Below the pieces are notes generated by a model, which saw nothing but the letters and a program-made list of their open reading frames with translations, was not told the DNA's origin and did no database searches. Positions 1-5,700 of a DNA stretch of 5,700 nucleotides are shown here, piece after piece. This stretch comes from JAMCRM01 sp041685075 (GTDB taxonomy: Bacteria; Acidobacteriota; Terriglobia; Bryobacterales; Bryobacteraceae). Made by a program: the position numbers and the translations under genes. The stretch's first letter is position 1, and each line of letters starts with the position of its first letter. Location: positions 1-5,700 of the forward strand of contig JAWLGN010000333.1 of assembly GCA_041685075.1 (NCBI GenBank), read 5' to 3'.

Positions 1-120
1 CTGCGCCGCGGGCTCGGCCGGCGGCTGCGCCGCGGGCTCGGCCGGCGGCTGCGCCGCGGGCTCGGCCGGCGGCTGCGCCGCGGGCTCGGCCGGCGGCTGA
101 GCGGTGGGCTCGGCCGGCCG
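1..120 (-). repeat. In-frame 24-bp tandem repeat in rpsC (four perfect copies plus one degenerate, continuing past the edge)
   Basis: Positions 1-24, 25-48, 49-72 and 73-96 are identical 24-bp units. Positions 97-120 are a fifth unit with four mismatches. On the minus strand each unit encodes a QPPAEPAA-type octapeptide; the degenerate first copy reads RPAEPTAQ. The unit is a multiple of three, so copy-number change would keep the rpsC frame. Identity at the nucleotide level, including third positions, points to recent duplication or slippage rather than selection on the protein alone. The array touches the window edge, so the total copy number is unknown. Confidence 0.95.
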
Positions 121-978
121 GACCTCCTGTTTCCAGGACGGCTGGGGAACCGTCAGCGGCGGCAGAATGGGGGTTACGGGACGCGCTGCCGGACGCGGCA
201 GCTCCGGCGGCGGCGTCTGGATGGCCGGCCCGGCCGGCTCCGCCACCACCACCGGCGGCGGCGCCGGTGCCTGCTCCCTGTCGCTTCGCCGGGGGCGTCG
301 CTCACGCCGCGGCTCCGGCTCGGCCACAGCCAAGCCGCCCAACCGCGCGCCGGCGCCCAGGATCTCGCCCTTGTACAGCCAGCACTTCACCCCGATCACG
401 CCGTAGGTGGTGTGAGCTTCGGCAAAGCCGTAATCGATATCGGCCCGCAGGGTGTGCAGCGGAAGCTGCCCTTGCAGGTACCACTCGCTGCGCGCAATCT
501 CGGCCCCGTTCAGCCGGCCCGAAACCCTGACCTTCACGCCCTTGGACCCGAAGCGCAGCGCCGAATCCACGGCCTTGCGCATGGCGCGCCGGAACGCCAC
601 GCGCTTTTCCAGTTGCAGCGCGATCGACTCCGATACCAGTTGCGCGTCCAGTTCCGGCTTGTGCACTTCCTGGATGTCGATGAAGACGTCCCGCCGGGTG
701 CGCCGGGTCAGCTCCTGTTTCAGCTTCTCGATCTCGGCGCCCTTACGGCCGATGATGATTCCCGGCCGCGAGGTCCGGATGGTGACCCGCAGCTTGTTCC
801 CCGGCCGGTCCACTTCGACCGAACTCACCCCGGCCGACTTCAGCCGGCGGCGCAGGTTCTCCTTCAGCTTTACATCTTCCCGCAGCAGCGCGGCGTAGTC
901 CTGCTTAGCAAACCACCGGGAGCGCCAGGGCTTGCTGTAGCCCAGCCGGAATCCGTACGGATGTACTTTCTGTCCCAT
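1..978 (-). CDS. rpsC: 30S ribosomal protein S3 with long repetitive C-terminal tail (partial, 3' end outside window)
   Basis: S3 sits on the head of the small subunit at the mRNA entry channel. The frame is open from the ATG at 978 to the left edge, 326 codons without a stop. Residues 1-208 are a standard S3: N-terminus MGQKVHPYGFRLGYSKPW, type II KH domain with the GRKG loop at 77-80, RRAMRK at 130-135 (R130, R131 and R134 match the basic entry-site residues that in E. coli give helicase activity, one Lys being Arg here), and the C-terminal domain with SGRLNGAEIARSEWY and AHTTYGVIGVK up to GEIL at 204-207. E. coli S3 ends near residue 233. Here a low-complexity tail follows: a basic patch at 224-234 (RRERRPRRSDR), a Pro/Val/Ala-rich stretch to about 286, then octapeptide repeats from 287 to the edge. 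The start lies 1 nt after the rplV stop, with a Shine-Dalgarno inside rplV. rplP (L16) would be expected next. The core identity is certain; the function of the tail is unknown. Confidence 0.97.
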   Translation of the reverse strand, partial: MGQKVHPYGFRLGYSKPWRSRWFAKQDYAALLREDVKLKENLRRRLKSAGVSSVEVDRPGNKLRVTIRTSRPGIIIGRKGAEIEKLKQELTRRTRRDVFIDIQEVHKPELDAQLVSESIALQLEKRVAFRRAMRKAVDSALRFGSKGVKVRVSGRLNGAEIARSEWYLQGQLPLHTLRADIDYGFAEAHTTYGVIGVKCWLYKGEILGAGARLGGLAVAEPEPRRERRPRRSDREQAPAPPPVVVAEPAGPAIQTPPPELPRPAARPVTPILPPLTVPQPSWKQEVRPAEPTAQPPAEPAAQPPAEPAAQPPAEPAAQPPAEPAAQ

Positions 979-979
979 G

Positions 980-1324
980 CTATGCCTCTTCCTTCGACGC
1001 CACCTTCACCACGATGTGGGCCATGCGCCGCTGGTAGCGGTAGGCGCGGCCCATGGGCGCCGGGCGGATGCGCTTCATGCGCGGCCCCTCGTTCACATAG
1101 GCCGCCGAAACCACCAGTTCGTCCACGTCCACGCTGTCGAAGCGGTTCTGCGCGTTGGCGATCGCCGAGTGCAGGACCTTCTCCACCTCAGGCGCGATGC
1201 GCTTGTTGGTCGTCCGCAGCCTGGTGATGGCATCCCCGGCCTTCATCCCGCGGATCAAATCGACCACCAGCCGCGCTTTCTGCGGCGAGACCCGGATGTA
1301 TCGGGCTTCTGCTTTGGCTTCCAT
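980..1324 (-). CDS. rplV: 50S ribosomal protein L22
   Basis: L22 binds 23S rRNA early in assembly, and its long beta-hairpin lines the polypeptide exit tunnel beside L4. The product is 114 residues (E. coli 110). The globular part carries RVSPQKARLVVDLIRG at 11-26, VLHSAIANAQN at 50-60 and DVDELVVSAAYVNEGP at 66-81. The tunnel hairpin RMKRIRPAPMGRAYRYQRR at 82-100 is followed by the final strand MAHIVVKV. The frame is open further upstream to an ATG at 1486, but that extension lies over rpsS and looks nothing like L22. The ATG at 1324 gives the family's usual N-terminus (MEAKAEARYIRVSPQKAR) and has a GAGGAG Shine-Dalgarno 7 nt upstream. It follows rpsS by 16 nt and precedes rpsC by 1 nt. The stop is TAG. 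Confidence 0.98.
   Translation of the reverse strand: MEAKAEARYIRVSPQKARLVVDLIRGMKAGDAITRLRTTNKRIAPEVEKVLHSAIANAQNRFDSVDVDELVVSAAYVNEGPRMKRIRPAPMGRAYRYQRRMAHIVVKVASKEEA
985..992 (-). promoter_or_regulatory. Ribosome binding site of rpsC, inside the rplV 3' end
   Basis: The minus strand reads GGAAGAGG here, with AGAGG ending 6 nt before the rpsC ATG at 978. The site lies in the last codons of rplV, so S3 synthesis is probably coupled to L22 translation. Confidence 0.7.
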
Positions 1325-1331
1325 GTCCCTG

Positions 1332-1337
1332 CTCCTC
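1332..1337 (-). promoter_or_regulatory. Ribosome binding site that fixes the rplV start
   Basis: The minus strand has GAGGAG, 7 nt before the ATG at 1324. This favours the 114-residue L22 over a longer reading that would start at 1486 inside rpsS. Confidence 0.75.
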
Positions 1338-1340
1338 GTC

Positions 1341-1631
1341 CTAGGACGGCCGCGATCCCTTTTCGCTGGCCGCCTTGCCGGCATGCCCCCGGAACAGCCG
1401 GGTGGGCGCGAATTCCCCCAGCTTGTGCCCCACCATGTTCTCGGTGATGTACACGGGGATGAACTTCTTGCCGTTGTGCACCGCAATGGTATGGCCGACG
1501 TACTCCGGCAGGATCGTCGAACGGCGCGACCACGTGCGGATCACCTTCTTGTCGTTGGCGGCGTTCAGCGCCTCGATCTTCCGATCGAGGTGCCCGTCGG
1601 TGAACGGCCCTTTTTTGATCGAACGTCCCAT
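1341..1631 (-). CDS. rpsS: 30S ribosomal protein S19
   Basis: S19 lies on the 30S head next to S13 and contacts the A-site finger and 16S rRNA near the tRNA sites. The product is 96 residues (E. coli 92). Family blocks are clear: MGRSIKKGPFTDGHL at 1-15, KKVIRTWSRRSTILPE at 28-43, GHTIAVHNGKKFIPV at 46-60, and the signature ITENMVGHKLGEFAPTR at 62-78 followed by RGHAGK. The short C-terminus (KAASEKGSRPS) is variable in this family. It starts 18 nt after the rplB stop, with GGAGAGAG upstream (GGAG 9 nt from the ATG). The stop is TAG, 16 nt before rplV. Nothing is unusual. Confidence 0.98.
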   Translation of the reverse strand: MGRSIKKGPFTDGHLDRKIEALNAANDKKVIRTWSRRSTILPEYVGHTIAVHNGKKFIPVYITENMVGHKLGEFAPTRLFRGHAGKAASEKGSRPS

Positions 1632-1649
1632 GCTTGCTCTCTCCGCCCC

Positions 1650-2480
<831 letters not shown>

Positions 2481-2483
2481 GTC

Positions 2484-2771
2484 CTAAATCTCCGCGAAGT
2501 CCGGCACCTTCTCGCCGGCCTTCAGCCGCACGTACGCTTTCTTCCAGTCGGGCCGATAGCCGGTGAAGCGGCCCCGGCGCCGCATCTTGCCGGGAAAATT
2601 GGCCGTGCGGACCTCCTCCACCTTCACCTTGAACAGCTTCTCCACCGCCTGCCGCACCTGCACCTTGTTGGCGGCCGCGGCGACCTCGAAGCACAGCGTG
2701 CGCTCTTCGTCTTTCTTGGTTACGCCCTTCTCCGTCACCAGAGGCCGGCGAAGCACTTCGTGAATGGTCAT
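2484..2771 (-). CDS. rplW: 50S ribosomal protein L23
   Basis: L23 sits at the tunnel exit and is the docking site for trigger factor and SRP. The product is 95 residues (E. coli 100). The N-terminus IHEVLRRPLVTEKGVTKKDE at 3-22 is the usual opening. CFEVAAAANKVQVRQAVEKL at 27-46 followed by VKVEEVRTANFPGK matches the L23 core fold. KMRRRGRFTGYRPDWKKAYV at 62-81 is the rRNA-binding loop and final strand. The ATG overlaps the rplD stop by 4 nt (ATGA), a typical translational coupling arrangement. A GGAGG Shine-Dalgarno lies 10 nt upstream within rplD. The stop is TAG, 3 nt before rplB. Confidence 0.97.
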   Translation of the reverse strand: MTIHEVLRRPLVTEKGVTKKDEERTLCFEVAAAANKVQVRQAVEKLFKVKVEEVRTANFPGKMRRRGRFTGYRPDWKKAYVRLKAGEKVPDFAEI

Positions 2772-3394
2772 TTTGCGAGTGCCTCCGAAAATTTCCGCGC
2801 CGCGGTCTCGCTGAGCAGCACGCAGTCGTGCCCCAGCAGGTGATAGGCGCTCACCTCCCGGGTCGGCATCAGGGTGACCCCGGGCAGGTTGCGCAGCCCC
2901 AGGCTCAGGTTCCGGCCGCCGCTGTTATCCACCACCAGCACCTTGCGGTCGACCTCGAGTTTCCGGAGCACGGCGGCGGCGTTCCTGGTCTTGGGGTCCG
3001 GCAGTTCGAGCGCCTGCACCACCTTCAATTCGCCGTCGCGCAGCTTGGCGCTCAGCGCCGAGCGCAGCGCGCCCACCAGCATCTTGCGGTTCAGCCGGTA
3101 GCTGTAGTCGCGCGGCACCGGCCCGTGCACGGTTCCGCCGTGCCGCCACAACGGCGAACGGATGGAACCCACCCGGGCGCGCCCGGTGCCCTTCTGCCGC
3201 CACAGCTTCCTTCCCGATCCCGCCACCTCGTGCCGAGTCTTGGTCTTGGCGCTGCCGGCGCGCCGCCCCGCCTGGTAGTGCCGCACGGCCTCGTAGAGCA
3301 GCGCCTCATTCACCTCGGCGGCGAATACATCGTCGGAGAGTTCCACCTCCCCGACCTTCTGATTGTTCAGATCCACAACATCGACAAGCGGCAT
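2768..3394 (-). CDS. rplD: 50S ribosomal protein L4
   Basis: L4 binds 23S rRNA, and its extended loop forms part of the exit-tunnel constriction with L22. In E. coli it also represses its own operon through the S10 leader. The product is 208 residues (E. coli 201). The N-terminal strand region MPLVDVVDLNNQKVGEVEL is followed by EALLYEAVRHYQAGRR at 30-45. The long loop GSGRKLWRQKGTGRARVGS at 59-77, then SPLWRHGGTVHGP at 80-92, is the family hallmark. The C-terminal Rossmann-like half runs through KVLVVDNSG at 151-159 to HDCVLLSETAARKFSEAL. The start is 4 nt after the rplC stop, with GAAGAGG 7 nt upstream (3402-3408). The TGA stop overlaps the rplW start. Whether L4 autoregulates here cannot be read from the gene; the E. 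coli-type leader is not present upstream of rpsJ. Confidence 0.98.
   Translation of the reverse strand: MPLVDVVDLNNQKVGEVELSDDVFAAEVNEALLYEAVRHYQAGRRAGSAKTKTRHEVAGSGRKLWRQKGTGRARVGSIRSPLWRHGGTVHGPVPRDYSYRLNRKMLVGALRSALSAKLRDGELKVVQALELPDPKTRNAAAVLRKLEVDRKVLVVDNSGGRNLSLGLRNLPGVTLMPTREVSAYHLLGHDCVLLSETAARKFSEALAK
2782..2786 (-). promoter_or_regulatory. Ribosome binding site of rplW, inside rplD
   Basis: The minus strand reads GGAGG, 10 nt before the rplW ATG at 2771. It supports that start and the 4-nt overlap with rplD. Confidence 0.75.
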
Positions 3395-3398
3395 GGCC

Positions 3399-4031
3399 TT
3401 ACCTCTTCGCCCTCCGGACCACCACGTACCCGCCGTTGGGCCCGGGCACCGCGCCCTTCACCACCAGCACGTTGTCCTCGGTGTCCACGTCGATCACTTC
3501 CAGGTTCCGCACCGTGACCTGCTCGTTGCCGAGCTGCCCCCCCATGCGCGTGCCCGGCCATACCCGCGAGGGATAGCTGGACGCCCCGATGGAACCGGGC
3601 GCACGGTGGAACATCGACCCGTGGGTGCTGCGGCCGCCGCCAAAGTGATGGCGCTTCATGACGCCCGCGAACCCACGGCCCTTGCTCACGCCGATGACAT
3701 CCACCTTGGCCCCGGGCTGGAACTGGTCCACCAGCACCTTGTCGCCGGGTTTCAAATCGTCGTCGCCGGGCCGGAGCCGCAGTTCCCGCAGAAACCGCGC
3801 CCCCTCCACGTTGGCCTTCTTCAAGTGGCCGGTCTGGGGCTTGTTGATGCGCGCCGGCTTGATGAACTCCATCAATCCGAGCTGCACGGCATCGTAGCCG
3901 TCCACCGAAGGCGTCTTGCGTTGCACGACCATGCAGGGACCCGCTTTCAGCAGCGTCACCGGAACGGCCTGGCCGTCCGGCCGGAACACCTGCGTCATTC
4001 CGATTTTCTTGCCAAGGATTCCTGGGCTCAT
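3399..4031 (-). CDS. rplC: 50S ribosomal protein L3
   Basis: L3 is an early assembly protein whose central extension reaches toward the peptidyl transferase centre. The product is 210 residues (E. coli 209). It opens MSPGILGKKIGMTQVFRPDG and has KPQTGHLKKANVEGARFLRE at 64-83. The core segment VDVIGVSKGRGFAGVMKRHHF lies at 110-130, followed by STHGSMFHRAPGSIGASSYPSRVWPG at 135-160 and KGAVPGPNGGYVVVR near the end. The glutamine that PrmB methylates in E. coli L3 (Q150) aligns with Ser152, so that modification is not expected here. The gene follows a 151-nt spacer after rpsJ, the only long gap in the operon, and has GAAGGA 9 nt before its ATG. The stop is TAA, 4 nt before rplD. Confidence 0.98.
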   Translation of the reverse strand: MSPGILGKKIGMTQVFRPDGQAVPVTLLKAGPCMVVQRKTPSVDGYDAVQLGLMEFIKPARINKPQTGHLKKANVEGARFLRELRLRPGDDDLKPGDKVLVDQFQPGAKVDVIGVSKGRGFAGVMKRHHFGGGRSTHGSMFHRAPGSIGASSYPSRVWPGTRMGGQLGNEQVTVRNLEVIDVDTEDNVLVVKGAVPGPNGGYVVVRRAKR

Positions 4032-4040
4032 CTGTAACTT

Positions 4041-4046
4041 TCCTTC
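4041..4046 (-). promoter_or_regulatory. Ribosome binding site of rplC
   Basis: The minus strand reads GAAGGA, 9 nt before the ATG at 4031. It lies in the spacer rather than in an upstream gene, so rplC can be initiated independently of rpsJ. Confidence 0.75.
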
Positions 4047-4135
4047 AACGCCGGACCGCAGCGCCCGAAGCGGTTCCGCTCCCGGCTCGCGGGCCCTGCG
4101 CGGCGTTCATCCATTCCGTCGAGGCGCGGCTCACA

Positions 4136-4169
4136 GGCGCCGGCGGCGGCCTACCCGCCGGCCGGCGCC
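4136..4169 (-). promoter_or_regulatory. Strong GC hairpin downstream of rpsJ, no U-tract
   Basis: The arms 4136-4149 and 4155-4169 pair as 14 G-C base pairs with one bulged base (4161) around a 5-nt loop (4150-4154). The hairpin starts 13 nt after the rpsJ stop. In transcription direction it is followed by TGTGAGCC, so it lacks the U-run of an intrinsic terminator. It could stabilise or separate the tuf-rpsJ part of the transcript, cause partial attenuation, or serve as a protein-binding site. The structure is clear from the sequence; the role is inferred. Confidence 0.6.
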
Positions 4170-4182
4170 CGGAGCGGCGCGC

Positions 4183-4512
4183 CTACCTGTGTTCCTTCCC
4201 AAACGCCTTGATCTCGACATCCACACCCGCGGGCAGGTCGAGCTTCATCAGCGCGTCCACCGTCTGCTGGGTCGGCTCCAGAATGTCCAGCAGCCGTTTG
4301 TGCGTGCGGATCTCGAACTGCTCACGGGACTTCTTGTCCACGTGCGGCGACCGCAGCACGGTCGTGACGCTCCGCGACGTCGGCAGCGGGATGGGCCCGG
4401 CCACCTGCGCGCCGGTCCTCTTGGCCGTATCGACGATTTCCGTCGTCGACTGATCGAGCACCCGATGGTCGTATGCCTTCAACCGGATGCGAATGCGTTC
4501 TCTCAGCGCCAT
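4183..4512 (-). CDS. rpsJ: 30S ribosomal protein S10 (NusE)
   Basis: S10 is a 30S head protein. As NusE it also partners NusB in rRNA antitermination and links NusG to the ribosome. The product is 109 residues (E. coli 103). Recognisable blocks are RIRIRLKAYDHRVLDQST at 6-23, EIVDTAKRTGAQVAGPIPLP at 25-44, SPHVDKKSREQFEIRTHKR at 55-73 with LLDILEPTQQTVDALMKLDL, and AGVDVEIK near the end. The C-terminus AFGKEHR is a few residues longer than in E. coli. It starts 9 nt after the tuf stop, with only a weak AGTAGG Shine-Dalgarno overlapping that stop (4521-4526), so translation probably depends partly on ribosomes finishing tuf. The stop is TAG, followed by the hairpin-bearing spacer. Confidence 0.98.
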   Translation of the reverse strand: MALRERIRIRLKAYDHRVLDQSTTEIVDTAKRTGAQVAGPIPLPTSRSVTTVLRSPHVDKKSREQFEIRTHKRLLDILEPTQQTVDALMKLDLPAGVDVEIKAFGKEHR

Positions 4513-4521
4513 GACGATTGC

Positions 4522-5700
<1,179 letters not shown>

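Larger units (their letters stand above)
4032..4182 (-). other. 151-nt GC-rich spacer between rpsJ and rplC
   Basis: This is the only gap over 20 nt in the window. It holds a strong hairpin near the rpsJ side (4136-4169) and the rplC ribosome binding site. I see no convincing -35/-10 pair and no T-run on the minus strand after the hairpin. A 28-codon frame (4114 down to 4028) overlaps the rplC start but has no good Shine-Dalgarno and an ordinary GC-rich look. The length suggests a regulatory or RNA-processing segment, which is an inference. Confidence 0.7.

Noticed and set aside
1..120. CRISPR-like or mobile-element repeats
   Set aside because: The 24-bp units are directly adjacent with no spacers, and they stay in frame with rpsC, so they are a coding minisatellite.
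412..1227. 271-codon open frame on the plus strand
   Set aside because: Antisense to rpsC and rplV; the composition is that of a shadow frame and it matches no family I know.
980..1486. Longer rplV starting at 1486
   Set aside because: The extra 54 residues overlap rpsS in another frame and do not resemble L22. The ATG at 1324 has a good ribosome binding site and the standard N-terminus.
3363..4037. 224-codon open frame on the plus strand
   Set aside because: Antisense to rplC almost from end to end; His/Pro/Ala/Arg-rich shadow of a conserved gene.
4069..4080. Second small inverted repeat in the rpsJ-rplC spacer
   Set aside because: Only a 5-bp stem around 2 nt; expected by chance in such GC-rich sequence.
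4136..4169. Intrinsic terminator after rpsJ
   Set aside because: The hairpin is strong but is not followed by a T-run on the transcribed strand, and the operon continues in the same direction with no visible promoter before rplC.

Overview
The window is a compact, GC-rich block of translation genes, all on the minus strand. Reading right to left in transcription order it holds tuf (EF-Tu, missing only its first few codons at the right edge), rpsJ (S10), rplC (L3), rplD (L4), rplW (L23), rplB (L2), rpsS (S19), rplV (L22) and rpsC (S3, running off the left edge). This is the conserved junction between the end of the str operon (tuf) and the start of the S10 operon. Every gene is full length or cut only by the window edge. 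I see no frameshift, insertion sequence, tRNA, rRNA, CRISPR array or defence gene, and no plus-strand gene I believe in.

Organism: a GC-rich bacterium. The EF-Tu wording (SIDNAPEEKARGITIAVSHV, GHIDHGKT), the L3 segment GSIGASSYPSRVWPG and the gene order resemble Acidobacteriota from memory. That assignment is an inference without any search behind it.

Layout: 4522-5700 tuf; 4183-4512 rpsJ, 9 nt after tuf; 4032-4182 a 151-nt non-coding spacer with a very strong GC hairpin; 980-4031 six ribosomal protein genes separated by 3-18 nt or overlapping by 4 nt (rplD/rplW), most with a visible Shine-Dalgarno; 1-978 rpsC, one nt after rplV. There is no gene-free stretch of 300 bases.

All products work in translation. 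EF-Tu delivers aminoacyl-tRNA. S10, S19 and S3 sit on the 30S head. L2, L3, L4, L22 and L23 shape the peptidyl transferase centre and the exit tunnel. One long transcript with coupled translation would keep their amounts balanced.

Two things depart from a textbook S10 operon. First, S3 carries a Pro/Ala-rich C-terminal tail of at least about 118 residues that ends, at the window edge, in perfect 24-bp tandem repeats (QPPAEPAA type). Second, there is no leader between tuf and rpsJ; the only sizeable untranslated segment, with its hairpin, lies between rpsJ and rplC. I found no convincing undescribed system beyond these two points.
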